From the NCBI GenBank assembly GCA_033060915.1, contig CM065378.1, positions 53,359,501-53,423,500 on the forward strand: a DNA stretch of 64,000 nucleotides, given 5' to 3'. Shown here piece after piece: positions 33,671 to 46,099 of the stretch (positions are counted from its first letter, which is position 1; each line of letters opens with the position of its first letter). The notes under the pieces were generated by a model that searched no databases, was not told where the DNA came from, and saw nothing but the letters and a program-made list of their open reading frames with translations. A program made the position numbers and the translations under genes. The stretch is from Euryodendron excelsum. Lineage: Eukaryota; Streptophyta; Magnoliopsida; Ericales; Pentaphylacaceae.

Positions 33671-35508
33671 TGTTGGCCCAAAAGGCAACCCAAGAGGTGG
33701 GATGAATTAGGTTTTTCGAAGATTAATGACAATTAAGATTAATTAAAATTAATCTAATCAAAGTAACAGTGATCAATTTATATAAAAAAAACAATGTAAT
33801 CAAAGAAAGAAAGGAAAACGGAGCAATAGAAAGAACACAAAGAATTACCGAGGTTCAACCATAATCCATGTCTACGTCCTCACCCCAAGATCCCTTTGAA
33901 GTCGTCCTCCACTATGTAATATCCAATTACAAATGTATGCTGATTGACCAAGTGCTCAACTCACTCTTTGCACAAGAACTTCTTCCCAAGTTCTTCAGTC
34001 ATCAAGTGGTTTTGTCTAAGATCCACTCAAACTTACAAGAGTTTTTCCTTCATAAGAGAACTCTCAAACTCTCACTTACAAGTGTATAAAGATATACAAA
34101 CAATTTACAAAGCTCTCTAACAAGAGTGGATTAAACAATCAAAGCTCACACAGTGAAGACACAGAGAATGTTTAGAATATTCAGTTTGATCAATCAATGG
34201 ATTTTTGTTTCTTGTCTCTTTTCTTGTATAAATGCAGTTGGAAGCTTGTATATAAACCCTTGTATTGATTTCATCCGTTGGAGTTAGTTAGGGCTTATTT
34301 AATGCATGTCCAGTCCGTTATAACGTTAGAAAAACTAGCAGTTATATCCCAAGGGTCGACTCTAGACTTAATGGGTCGACTCTTCTGGTCTGCATATTCC
34401 AGATGTTGTCCACTGTCTCTATGTATCGACTCTTCATATCCATGAGTCGGCTTATTGATCATTCTATCTTCAAGTTATTTTGCTTCTGTCTTCATGAGTC
34501 AGCTCTTCATTTCCATGAGTCGACTCTTTGCACAGAAATCTTGTTTCAATCTTCATGAGTCGATTCTTTATATTCAAGGGTTGGCTCATTGATCATTTGG
34601 TCTATAACTTTTTGCTTCTGTTTTCATGAGGGGACTTTTCATTTCCATGAGTCGACTCTTTACCCAGAGATATTCATTCTATCTTCCAATGATCAAGTTC
34701 ATCTTTAACAATATTATAAGATCTTCAAGGAATCTTCTCTTTGGGTTATGATGATCAATCAAAGTCTTTAACTTAAGAAAGTTATCTTTTATTCAATTTG
34801 GATTGAATCAATCATTTGATATTCATCTTTTCTTGATTTCCAAACTGTCAGGGCTTCACTCTCTCAATGCTGAGTTCTTTTGCCGATCTTTCTCTTTTAT
34901 TGTCAAACTCTTTCTTTCGTTGCTAAACTATTGTTTTCATTGCCGAGCTATTGCTTTCATTACCAATTTCTTCTCTTTGTTAGAAATTCTTCTTTCTTCT
35001 TTGGAATCACGTCAATGAGACTTTTGTAAGCTTGATGAAATCTCCTCATACATATTGTCTTCATTGATTCCTTATATCTCAGAAGAATTCTTTACTTGGA
35101 TTCCATGTAGAGATCAGGCAATACAGATGAATCTTCTTCTCAAGCAACTTTCAATCATATTATCCTGAATTGACCTTTTGCACACTTGATGAAGTCTTCA
35201 ATCTTTTTGAGTGTAAGTCAACTTCATTGAGTCTATGCATACTTAATGAAAACTTTATTTGAACACCTTCAATTTCTTCGAATGCAAAACATTTGTTCAA
35301 AGTAGAAATATGCGTCAATGCTCTGTTTGGTTCATTGTTTGATCCTAAGCTTGTTGTGCATTCACTTTGACATGTATTAGACTTAAGATTGAACTTTAAG
35401 TCTAAATTATAAACTTTATTAATTTACACACTAAGTAAATGCATTAGTAAAATAACACAAGGTTTGGTTATCATCAAAATCAACATGGGGATCAACCTTA
35501 AGTCAACA
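33671..35508 (-). mobile_element. solo LTR, copia-type
   Basis: It runs from TGTTGGCCCA to TTAAGTCAACA, 1838 bp, with identical TSDs AACAA at 33666-33670 and 35509-35513. Near its left end GGCAACCCAAGAGGTGGG is the complement of the U5 word found in the copia LTR at 7670-7700, which implies minus orientation. A region at 34350-34660 repeats TGAGTCGACTCTT-type words. There is no internal domain. The ORF at 34803-35018 and the other short frames inside show no family. Confidence 0.75.
34350..34660. repeat. repeated GAGTCGACTC-type palindromic words in solo LTR
   Basis: At least seven copies or near copies of ATGAGTCGACTCTT occur (around 34357, 34373, 34425, 34450, 34495, 34520 and 34555, then 34650). 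The decamer GAGTCGACTC is its own reverse complement. Spacing is irregular, about 16-70 bp. A regulatory role is possible but unproven. Confidence 0.55.
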
Positions 35509-35659
35509 AACAATGCATTGGTGCCACTACTAGTGGTGCTAAGCCTGGAAATTAAAACAGCAGCAACTTCACTTATTTGAAGCTTGCGGGTTTGAGAGGG
35601 AATTTCGAAGATTTGAGAGCTTTTCTTGAATTTCTACAAGGAGAAACCCTTGAGCATTG
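35509..35659 (+). other. Ogre-like internal region between two solo LTRs
   Basis: It continues the sequence broken at 33670, including another GGTGCCACTACTAGTGG dyad (about 35520-35540), and ends with CATTG, the TSD of the next solo LTR. In the plus direction it leads toward the PMD ORF and may belong to that gene's promoter or leader. Confidence 0.45.
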
Positions 35660-38600
35660 TGTCGCGCCCAGATTTTTCGCACTCGAGGAATACACACACA
35701 AGTGAGAAAAATGTTGTACTCTCTCATTAGAACTCACCCTCCTAAAAGAATGAGTGCGACTAGGTTTGAATTGAAAATAGATTTAAATAAAGGGCTTCTG
35801 AAAAAAGTTTAGAGTCGCCACCTAACTTGATTAAGGTGAGTTAGGTCACCTAAAAACTAAGAATAATCCAAAGACTACACTTAGGGTTTTGGAAAAACGA
35901 TTTTGAAAATATCTCCTCAAGAGAGGGTTTTTAAGAAAACAGGTTGTTTGGCAACCTTTGAAAATCATTTAGCCCTTTTTGAAAAATAACTCCTTTTGGT
36001 CTTTGAAATCAATGATCCTAGGTTCGAAGGTTGGTTACGTGTAGGGAAGACGCACTAAGCGATCACCCTACCCCACCCTTTCGGTACCTACATATCAATC
36101 TACCCTAGATTCACTTATAAGAGTCTTTAACTAACTATTGTTCAATTCTATCCACTTTAGTAAACAATGTTTGAAAAGAAACTAACATGATGCATGATAT
36201 GCAAGTGCAATAGAAGAGAGTTGATTTAGAAAATAGATTTGAAAAGAGATTTGAAAAGAAGAATTTGATTTGATTTTAGAAGAGATTTGAAAAGATAGAA
36301 TTGGAATTAGAAAGTTTTAGAAATTGAAAATAAAGATTTGAAAATAGATTTTTGAAATTGGAAACTTGAAATAGATATGGAATTGGAGATTGAAGAAGAT
36401 TGTAGAATTGGAAATTTAAAAAAGTTTTGTGGAATTGGAAACTTGAAAAATGTTATGACCGCACCCATGAGAGTTGCCTACGTATCCTTTTAGAGGAATC
36501 AGGTCAGTCGTAGTTCGGACAATAGTCCAATTGAAATAGAAGAGATGATTGGAAGAAAGCGACTGAATTGAAATTTAGATTTGATTTGAACTTAGAATAG
36601 AAGATTGGAAATTGGAATTTAAAATTTTGGAATTGAAGAGATTGGATTTTGATTTGAAAAGATAGAACTTGGAAAAAGGATTTAGACTTGTTTTAGAAAG
36701 ATAAAGGTTTAGAAAACCTAGACTTTGGAAAAAGAAAAGACTTAGGAAAGATTTGACTCGGAAGGATTTAAGAAAGATTTGACTTGACTTGAAAGAGTTT
36801 TAGCAAATATTAGATTTAGGAAAGGTTCAAATTAGGAAAGGTCCGATTTAGGAAGGTTTCGAATTAGGAAAGGTCCGATTTAGGAAAGTTTCGAATTAGG
36901 AAAGTTTCATTTTTGAAAAGTTTTGAATTAGGAGAGTTTCAACTTAGGAAAATTTTGAATTTGGAACATTTCAACTTAGGAAAGTTTTGAACTTTGAAAA
37001 GTTTAGAAAACAAGGAAGTTTTGAAAATAGGAAAGTTTTGAGTTTAGAAAGTTTTGAAATTTGGAAAGATTTGAAATTTAGAAAGTTTAAGATTTATAAA
37101 GTTTTAGAGTTTGAATTTTTTGAAAATCTTGAGATTAGGAAAAGTTTGAAAACTTAGATTTGAAAAGTTAAGATTTGGAAAGGGGTAGAATTAGGAAAGA
37201 TGTGAAAGTTTAATGTTTAAGGAAAGATTTGAAAGTTTTAGGAAACTTATGGTTTAGGAAATTCGAAGATTAGGAAGGATTTGAATTAAGAAAGATTTGG
37301 ATTAGGAATTGATTGGATTTTGTTCCTAAAAGAGAAGGTTTGATTTTGTTTTCAAAAACGGAGGATTGGATCTAGTTTCCTAAACGGGAAGATTGGATTT
37401 GGTTTCCTAAAGGAAAAATGGGATTTAATTTTCTAAAGGAAAGATGGGATTTGGTTTTCTAAAGGAAAGATGAAATTGACAAGAATTTGGAAAGGGAAGT
37501 TTCTAGAAACCCTAAATTTGGAAAACTATAGTTTTGACGTAGAAAAGAAGTTTTGAAAATGTGTATAGTTTTGTGGAAACAAGAGGTATTGGAAACTTAG
37601 GTTTTAAGGCAAGTTTGAAAACCATGTTTTTGGAAAGAAAATTAGGATTTCCTAATTGTGGGTTCTAGGGCCTGACTTGGGCACTAAGAAAAAGAATTTT
37701 TGAAAAGTGCGTTTTTGGAAACACGTTTTTGGGAGAAAATCCTAGAGAAGAGTTTCTAGAGGGAAGATTTTGGAAAGAGAGTTTTTTAGAAGGATTTTTG
37801 GAAGGAGATTGTTGAAGAGAGTTTTTAGGAAAGTGAATTTTGAAGAGAGTGTTTTGGAAAGGAGATTGAAAAGAGAAGTTTTGGAAGACGGATTTTTGGA
37901 GGGAGTTTTTGAAAACAATTTTGGAAAGGAGAGTTTTTGGGAAGCATGTTGAAAAAGAGGGTTTTAGGAAAAGAGATTTTTGAAAATAGAGGTTTTAGGA
38001 AGTATAAAAATGTCTCACTTTCCTAAAGCGATTCTAACCATAAGAAGGCTAGAACCACATTAAGAAAGTGGTTTTGAAAACAAGGAGTTGAAAATATAGA
38101 CCATACCGGTCTCTTTAAATGTAACACTTTCCTAAAGTAATCCTAGCCATGGAAAGGCTAGAATCACCCTAGGATTGTGATTTTGAAAACATGTTTTGAA
38201 AAAGAGATTTTGATGCAATTTTGAAAACAAGTTTAATGCAAGCTTTGAAAACAAGTTTGAAAACGATTTTTGGAAGATGCAAGATAATGATATGCACAAT
38301 GCAAATTTGGGGTCGCGAACATACAAGGTTAAGGCTTCACCACATAATCAAGGAGGCCGAACCCACATGGTCTCCGGTTAGCTTAAAGGAAAGCCCCCTA
38401 CACGGTGACCCTCCAATAGTCTAATCCTACACATGGATTAGGAGTCCCATTGTTTCAAGCATGCAAAGAAAGGGGGGGAAAGAGATGGGAGATTAAAATA
38501 AAGAAAACCCAAGTGGGTTAGGAGAGAGAAGAGAGAGGGGGGAAGTGCGAAAATTTAAAGAGAAAGCCTACCGTATGTCTTGTTTATTTTGCGCGCCTTG

Positions 38601-38888
38601 CTGGTCTTCGGTCTTCGTCTTGATCTTCGTCTTTAATCTTCAAAAGTTGTCTTCAATCTTCAAACTTCAGATTGCAGCTCTTCAAGTCTTCAAAGAAGGG
38701 TTGAAGGCTAGTGTATAAGTGTATGAGAGTGTGTATGAGTGTATAGAAAGCTAGGGTTTAGTGTATGATGGCTACAGTTTGGAAAATCTAAGGAAGCTAG
38801 GTTTTAGGGAGTGTTCGAGCTCTGTATATCAAATATTGGTATTTTTAGACTGAGTTTGCGGACCCCTTTCACGCTAGAAGAGGCTTTG

Positions 38889-38896
38889 TATTTATA
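38889..38896 (-). promoter_or_regulatory. TATA box of solo LTR 35660-40858
   Basis: TATTTATA on plus, TATAAATA in LTR sense, located 54 bp from the nearer dyad at 38951. Confidence 0.6.
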
Positions 38897-38950
38897 GAGA
38901 GAGGATAGACCTGGCACCTGTTGCAGTGGCGTCAGGGCAAAATTCCTCTT

Positions 38951-39010
38951 GGCGCCACTAGGAGTGGCGCCAGGCCAATTCTTAGCTTGGCGCCACTACT
39001 AGTGGCGCCA
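38951..39010. promoter_or_regulatory. pair of perfect GGCGCCACT dyads
   Basis: The first dyad (38951-38971) has 9-nt arms GGCGCCACT around 3 nt. The second (38988-39010) has 11-nt arms TGGCGCCACTA around 1 nt. They are separated by 16 bp, matching the arrangement in the LTR at 16321. GC-rich and CpG-containing, they sit just upstream of TATA. Confidence 0.55.
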
Positions 39011-40194
39011 GCCAGTTAGGAAAGTGTTTAGGACGGCAAGCAATGTATTTTTGACTAGATTTAGGCGCCTGTACTAGTGACTACCATACAATTTTTAGCC
39101 TAGCTTCACTAGGAGTGATTCCGGAAAGTCCAGGAATGATTTAAAGAGGACGGGAATAATTCGGAAGGATGGAAAAGAGCAGGAACACTTTGAATAGTGT
39201 CCCAGAGGTATTTGACTTGAAAAGTGAGGATAAGATGTGTCGAAAGGGTTAATCGGGCCTTTAGGGGCAAAACGGTCAATCAGATTGGGAAGCTGCCGGG
39301 ACGGACTTGGACTGTCCTGGAAGAAGACTTGAGATTTGGAAACATTATTCAGAACGTTCCCAAAGGTTGCTGGTTTGATTCCCAGAGCCAGTGTGGTCGG
39401 AAACGGTAACTGGCCCACTAGGGGTAAAACGGTCATTTTGCACCGAGTTTGCCGGAACTGACTCGGAATGATCAGAAAGGATAAAGTAAGGTTGAGAACA
39501 CTATAAAAAGCATTCTTGGGAAGTTACCGATTTGATACCCAAAGCCGGTGCGGTCGAAAATGGAGACCGGCCCTCCAGGGGCAAAACGGTCATTTTGTAC
39601 CGGGTTGGCCGGAACCGACTCAGAATGATCCGGAAAGATAAAGAAGGGTTGAGAATACTATAAGAAGCAATCTCAGGAGGTTATCGGTTTGATACCCAGA
39701 GCCGGTGTGGTTCCCGGGGCGTTCGGATGCCTAGGGGCAAAATGGTATCTTGACCTGAAAGTCTCAAAAAAGGCCTAAGGGGCAGTTTTGTCATTTTTCA
39801 CCGAAGTGGGCTAGCAGGCACCGGTGTTGACCTGGGTTTTGAGTGTTTCCGCCACTCTGACGGTGGTCGTCGTGACACAGGGGTTTGTTGGCAATTCCCT
39901 ATATCGACCTGTTTATGAGTATTTTCGCTACTCTAACGGTTGTGATGTTTGTCAGTATTTTCGCTACTCTAACGGTTTGCAATCATTCTCGAGACTGTCT
40001 GATCTCGGGAAGCTGCTAAAGGGGACTTAGCACCTAAGAAGTCAATTTTCTCGAAAGGCGTGCCTAAATGGACATTTCTACATTGGCGGGCTAGCAGGCG
40101 CCAAAGGTGGACCGTTCTACTATCTAGGGGACTTGGGGTCTTGTCCCGGTCGACAGGTTTAAAAGGACTTACCATTTCGAAGAGATTTTCTTTG

Positions 40195-40650
40195 AAAAAC
40201 GTGCCAAACCGTCTTGAGGAATAAACTGTCTCGAGAGAAGGATTGGAAAGGGGACTTACCGTCTTCGGAAAGACGTGCCTAATTTGGAACCGTCTCGAGG
40301 AATAAACTGTCTCGATAAAGGGATTAGAAAGGGGTCTTACCGTCTTCAGGAAGACGTGCCTAATTTGGAAGCGTCTCGAGGGATAAATTATCTCGAGAGA
40401 GGGATTGGAAAGGGGTCTTACCGTCTTCGGAAAGACGTGCCTGATTTGGAACTGTCTCGAGGGATAAACTGTCTCGAGAGAGGGATTGGAAAGGGGTCTT
40501 ATCGTCTTCAGAAAGACATGCCTGATTTGGAACCGTCTCGAGGGATAAACTGTCTCAAGAGAGGGATTGGAAAGGGAACTTACCGTCTTTGGAAAGATGT
40601 GCCTGATTGGAGTAAATTTACCGTCTCGAGGAATCAACTGTCTCGAGAGA
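40195..40650 (-). repeat. 81-bp U3 minisatellite, about 6 copies
   Basis: Units contain CTCGAGAGAGGGATTGG and a CGTCTTCGGAAAGACG hairpin, opposite in orientation to the array at 16505-17105. The frame-preserving length yields a long spurious frame on each strand. Confidence 0.7.
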
Positions 40651-40863
40651 GGGGTTAGAGTTGGGATTGGAAAGAACAATGCCCCTAAGGGCATTTTGGT
40701 CATTTTGCCTCTATTTGGGCCTGGCAGGCCTGCGAAGCGATAGACAGACAGGATTTGGACTTAGAAAGTTGGTTTCGATTGGAATATGCCAACAATGACT
40801 TGAACACAAGTCTGAACGGAGTGTAGACTGCCGAGCGGTAAAAAATGGGGTGCTTACACATTG

Positions 40864-42312
40864 AAGGTGCGAGTTCACGAGACACCAGAGAGTTGCCAGT
40901 CATAGTCACCATCGTCGGAATTGTTGCTGGAAAAGAAGATTTTGCTAGAGAACTCTAAGAGATGAGTTTTTTTTTTTTTGTATTAATTTTGATTTGTAAA
41001 ACTTCGTTTGAATTGTGTAAATAGTTAAAATTGATATTTTGATATGCTTTGAACACTTGGTGATGTTGTTTCTGTATTTCGATGCTCGTTTAATTGAATT
41101 TGAGTAGTTTTGCATGCTTATGTAAAGAAGGTTTCTGCAGAAATTGAAAATCTACTCCTATAGCTTTGGGTATTAGATTTTCTGGCTAGATTTTTATACC
41201 ATGTGCATTAGAAAAATATGTTGAACAACATTATGAAGTTTTGTGATTTTCTAAAAAAAAGTATAAAGTTTTGTGATTTTCTGAAAACTTTTTAAATTAT
41301 ATATTTTTTTAAAAATAGAAAAATAGAAAAAATTAAGAAATTGATGGAATCATTGGAGTTTGATATTTAAAAAAATATGAGAATATTTTAGAAAATATTT
41401 GACGCAGTTTTGAGAGAATTTGTGGTAATTTTGAAGACTATTGGATTTTTAGAAGATAGAACATGTGTTTGAAAATTTAAAAATTTTGAAAATGTGCACC
41501 GATTGTTTTATTGTGTGTTAGTCCAACGTGATTGTGATGCCTGGGGTACACGATTTGTGTTATGTTGTCACGGCTTAGGTGTTGTAGGGACCATTTATAA
41601 ATGGAATTTTGCCGAAATTTTTTGAAATTTAGAAAAAGTTAGAAAATTTTTGATATAAAGTCTTTTTTGAAGAGAAAAAATATAAAACTTTTGAGGGTGG
41701 GGCCTTTTGGCAGAAAAGACCCCAAGAAACTCGCTGGGGGGGTCTTAGAATAAAACTTTTTGAAAGTAAAACTTAGGAAAATTTTTGAAAATGAAATTTT
41801 GAATAAAACTTTTGAAGGAAAAGTTTGGAAAACCTTTGAAAATGATTTTGAATTTAAAAACTTTAAAATTGATAAAAACTTTGGAAGGAAGAGTTTTGGG
41901 GATTGAAAACTTGAAAATCTTTGAAAATTGATTTTGAACAAGACTTTATGAAGGAAAAAGTTTTAGAAAACCTTGAAACTTGATTGGAATAGAAACCTTT
42001 TGAAGAAGAGGCTTAGAAAAGTTTTGAGATGGATTTTGAATGAAACTTTTAAGATTTGATTTTGAAAATGACTTTAGATCTTGACTTTGAAATAGCTTTT
42101 AGAAGGAAAAATTAAGGAACCTTAGGAATTGATTTTGAAAATAAACTTTTGAAGGAAAAGATTTAAGAAACTTGACGATTGATATAATAGACTTTACTGT
42201 GTCATTCTTTCTTTTTCTTTGTTTTCTTTTCTTTTTTTTCATGTACCTCTTTGTCTTTTTGAACTACATATATCGTATATTAATGTCTTTTTACCTTGAT
42301 TTGACTTTCAGG
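40864..42312 (+). other. putative 5' leader and intron of the antisense PMD gene
   Basis: AT-rich DNA preceding the PMD ORF on the plus strand. It ends in a long pyrimidine stretch and CTTTCAG immediately before the ATG at 42313, a good plant 3' splice site, suggesting a leader intron. A candidate non-coding first exon lies around 35530-35659 plus 40864-40960. Alternatively it is simply internal spacer. Short frames here (for example 41639-41941 on minus) are low-complexity. Confidence 0.4.
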
Positions 42313-44044
42313 ATGGCAGATGCCAGTGATGAATATTCTGAGTGAAGACGTCGATCCGGTAAGGGGGCGCACATAGATTCAGTTGGTAGTACCAGTTAGT
42401 CTAGAGGCAGTCGTAGATCAGCGAGCAGGACTTCCTCTAATGAGAGCGGGAGAGGGAGTGTGCCTTCGGTGGACCTTTTTCCTCCAGTTGAGCTGGCATT
42501 TGAGGGAGAGATGGATGCTGAGGATAAGGCCCTGAGTCTGGGAAATTGTGTGACTGGTTATGGTAGGGCCTCTACTAGGCGAGGCAGACATATGCGGATT
42601 TGGAGGATCTAGAAGTACCAAACATTCCTCCATTGGGGGACTTAGCCCATCACCCCAGTGTATATTCTCGGCAGCACTTGCCCCCTCCCCGTGTACATGC
42701 ATCATTTAGAAAGTCAATCCCCCAGGCTTTTAGTACTATGTAGCGGGCCGCTCTATCTTATCGCTCCTTTCTAGAAGAGATTGGATTCGGGGCATTTATG
42801 GGATTATAGGCAAACTCATGAACCATCATTTAGTATTGACACTGATTGAGAGATGGTTTTGCGAGACAGGGACCTTCCATTTTATAGGCTTTGAGTTGGG
42901 TCCTACTCCGTTAGATTGGGCCATCATCACAGAGCTTTCTTTTGTTGGTCGTCAAATCACCTTGCAGCCAGTGAATAGGGCCAAGGCTTGTACTTTATTG
43001 AACTTGCCGCCTCCTAACCGTTCTGCCTTTCCTGTGTCTTGGCTTAGTCGGGATGAGAGTACTTTTTCTATTGACCCACCACCTAAGCAACGAGATATTA
43101 TGAGGCCACGACTGGTTCTATATATTATTTTTAGTTGTTTCTGCAACAACAACAAGTCAATCATCCCTTTCAGATTGTGATGTGATAGCTGACTTGGGAG
43201 CCTTATCAAAGCTGGACTGGGGGTCTTTCCCTTTTGGTTGATTCCTTAAATCTATACGGATTCAGACTTTCTCCCGCTGGGGCAGTGTTACTGGGTTTTG
43301 GCCCTTTCTGGTCTGCTGGAGTTATAAGTACTTGCTAGTTCACCGTCCAGAGGTAATAGAGGCTAACCTTTATTCTTAGGCCATGAGATGGGCTCATGAT
43401 CAGGTGGCCCACCGATCTGAGATCACTGACTTCATGATGATACGGGTGAACGTAGAGTTGATAGAAGTGAGATATGTGACCTAGCGACCCTTTGTGGGAT
43501 CAGTTCATTATGAGGCAGTCAAGTATCTAGTGCCGATATGCCTCTCGAGGATTTCCTCTCTGAGTGATAGATCATGTGAGTCCTATCTGGGAGACCAGTA
43601 TTGGCGACAGTTTCATGAGGAGTTCCGATCAATTAGGGATCTTCCTGAATATATGTTTGGAGCTTTAGTCGAGGGGGTCCCATTCCGTACCAGGAGCATT
43701 AGCCAAGTGCTGGTTTTTTTCTTCCTCTAGAGACTGACTATGCCACATATTTTAGGGCTCATTCCATAGGTGTCTTTACCCAATTCAAGGTGGTAATCGG
43801 AGGTTACGCTGTTGGCCAAGAGATTGTAGAGAGACTAGTACCAGGCCGAGGTAGCCGCTTTGACCGCACGATTGGCTCAAATGGGAGGTGGTTGGGTATG
43901 TTATCCTTTCTCTCTTTTTGTTCTAGCATTGTTTAGTTATACATCTGCTTTGCTGATTCAAGCTCTTCTTCCTTGTAGGATGTTGGTGCTTCCAATAGTC
44001 GTTCGCCGCCTCCTGAGCTAGGTTTTGAAGACTTTGACCCTTGA
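42313..44044 (+). pseudogene. antisense ORF with plant mobile domain (PMD), decayed
   Basis: The frame begins ATG at 42313, just after a CTTTCAG acceptor. It has a Ser/Arg-rich N-terminus, then a PMD (aminotransferase-like, plant mobile domain) with LIERWFCETGTFHF and LGPTPLDWAIITEL (about 42845-42945), and a C-terminal likely coiled coil (about 43830-43895). A consistent 83-bp intron is visible (GT at 43896, AG at 43978, phase 0), after which the frame reads to TGA at 44042-44044. Stops (first at codon 11) and frameshifts (about 42840) break it. It lies opposite to gag, between gag and the 3' LTR. PMD proteins of plants act in silencing or repression and the domain is also carried by transposons. 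The role here is unknown. Confidence 0.7.
43896..43978 (+). other. spliceosomal intron in the PMD ORF
   Basis: GTATGTT donor, pyrimidine-rich end with CTGATT as a possible branch region, TTGTAG acceptor. Joining the exons keeps the frame and ends in an acidic tail and stop. This implies the ORF was expressed from its own strand, not from the retroelement genomic RNA. Confidence 0.6.
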
Positions 44045-46099
44045 TGTGTGCCCCTTGTCATAGGCCCCGCTTTCCTTCTACATCATATCCTAGACATGCA
44101 TTTTAATTCTTTTGCCAGTCTATTTTATTTATAAAATTTAAACAAGATGGATGTTTATGATTTAAATAGCTAAATATATGGACAGATGCATAAACAAAGA
44201 TAATGTTGATGATGTATGATTATTACATGTTTTAGAGATGATATTAAACTGCATTGGTGACTTCTGTTTCTACAAAGAGCTATGTCTCATGTATGCAAAA
44301 CTCGTGCTGAAATTTTTATAAAAATATATGCACCTGTGAGGAATACACCAGTTCATAACATGGATGGGGTGCTGTCAAGCTCTGCATCCTTAAAATGGCA
44401 ACTCCTTCCTTTTCAGGGGTTTGGCCTCTCCTTTGGCTCAACCCTATCTGGATCGGATGATAGCATTTCATACCCTTCTCATCCTTTTTATCAACTTCAA
44501 CTTTCTACTTTAGGTTAGTGTCTAGGATCATTTGGCTTAAACTCTCAACCCTCAAGGGCTTAAGCAATGACTTACCTAAACTTTGGTAGAGTGATGAGTA
44601 GCTAGTCCTTCAATCTGGAGAGACTTTGTTTTGGGACCATAGTATAGGCTAAGTTATGGAGTTTTGAGAATCAACGAGATATGCTGGCTCAAATTTTAAG
44701 TCACTCTCAGTAAGGTTTAAATCCATACCATCCTTGGTTGGTCTTGTAGTGGGGTTTGGTCCCTTAATATCCTTCCTTAGCCTTGGCAACATGTCTGGCT
44801 CATTAATCAAGCAATCCTTTTTTAATCGAAAAGGCTTTATTAAGGTTATAATGTAAGCCATGGTTCTAGATTTTTGTAAGAAAAGATAAAGGCTTGAACC
44901 TATTGCTTCTACTGGCTTCTTTATTGCCTAGGAACACCTTTAGATTTCCCTTCTTGCCTTTTATTACATGCTCTTCAAAATGGCATGAAATGAGTTAACC
45001 TTTCTTGTGGCTTGCCTGTTAACCTCCTAATGTTTGTTTTTTTTTTTTTTTTTACTTGACCCTTGCTGGCTCCACCTTTTTTCTTTCCTTTTTCTTAGAT
45101 ATATTTTCTCTTAATGTTTCATTTTAAATCATTGTAGGCGGTGATCCCTAGGTTGGGATTCTCTTGGAAAGAAACATAACCAGCTCAACGAGTTTGATAA
45201 TGGTTGCTTTTGACCGTATGGAAAATGAAACAAGGGCCCCTCTTTATTTTGAACTAGATTACTTGATCCATAGAGCCTTCATGTTGATTCAGCTTGATGG
45301 AAGTCAAGTGACATTCTTTGTTGAGTCCTCAGTTATCTGTATGCCCCTAGTGTGGGGGAATGGTTTTGGTTCAAGGTCGATAAGAAATCTTTTGCTTTCT
45401 GCGAGGCACTAATAAGTTAAGCAAAGGGAATATTCATTTTTTTTTTTTTTTGAGAAAATAAAGGATGGCTCATCTTCCTTTTGATAGTCTGGCTACTCAT
45501 TGCTTAGCTTCGATGTCTCGCAAGTGTTGCTTTTAGGTGGTTTTCTCACTGATCATTATCCTCTCTCTTTTCGAAAAGTTGATTATCTTGCGAGTGGTTA
45601 ACTCATGCTATCACACCCTTCAAGTGAGATCTTCTACAAGATAGAATGCATCCCTTATCCTGGAAGCATTCACCATTCACGAGAATATAAGATAACAGCA
45701 TTTGAATGAAAAATTATTTTTTTATTATTTCAATGGACAACATATAGTTCTTATAATAATGGAAATGCAAACATCAATTTAAAGACAAAAAGTAAAAGGG
45801 ATAGAAAGAAAGCGGGTGAGAACACCCCTCTCTTGTACACTTTTTAGGGAACCCTTTCAGTTGGGCCTTGGAATGATGCCCACATCCTCAATGCTTCATC
45901 CATCATTGAGATCTTTAGACCAAGCAAGGCAAGTAAGGGCTTCTTTTAGGGCCTTGGGCGAGTTGATGGTGATCGTGCAGTTATCAGCTTCATTGACCCC
46001 CTTGTTTCCTTTGTTACCTTCTCAGCTTCTCCGAGAAACAATTTGGCCAGCTCACCCCTTTCTAGTTTAAATGGCTTTGCCGGTGCTTTTGGCTCCTCA
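44045..46099. other. internal region where pol is expected; no pol seen
   Basis: Between the 3' end of the PMD gene and the end of gag. No RT, RNase H, integrase or protease motif is seen in any frame. It includes T-rich stretches (45025-45055, 45436-45452) and short frames without recognisable domains. In Ogre elements gag-pro and pol are separated by an intron, so part of this may be that intron with pol deleted. Confidence 0.5.

Larger units (their letters stand above)
35660..40858 (-). mobile_element. solo LTR, Ogre-like, 5.2 kb
   Basis: It runs from TGTCGCGCCC to GGTGCTTACA with identical TSDs CATTG at 35655-35659 and 40859-40863. In LTR sense (minus) it has a U3 with about six minisatellite units (40195-40650), repeated CCGTTTTGCCCC blocks, a dyad pair (38951-39010), TATA (38889-38896), the guanine-poor leader (about 36200-37600) and the terminal domain with the TGGCGACTC word (about 35815). 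It is a close relative of the LTRs at 14048 and 16321. Perfect TSDs suggest a comparatively recent insertion. Confidence 0.85.

Noticed and set aside
39969..40703. 244-codon minus-strand frame and 127-codon plus-strand frame
   Set aside because: Same cause: the 81-bp U3 minisatellite keeps both strands open. The frames are repetitive and lie within a solo LTR.
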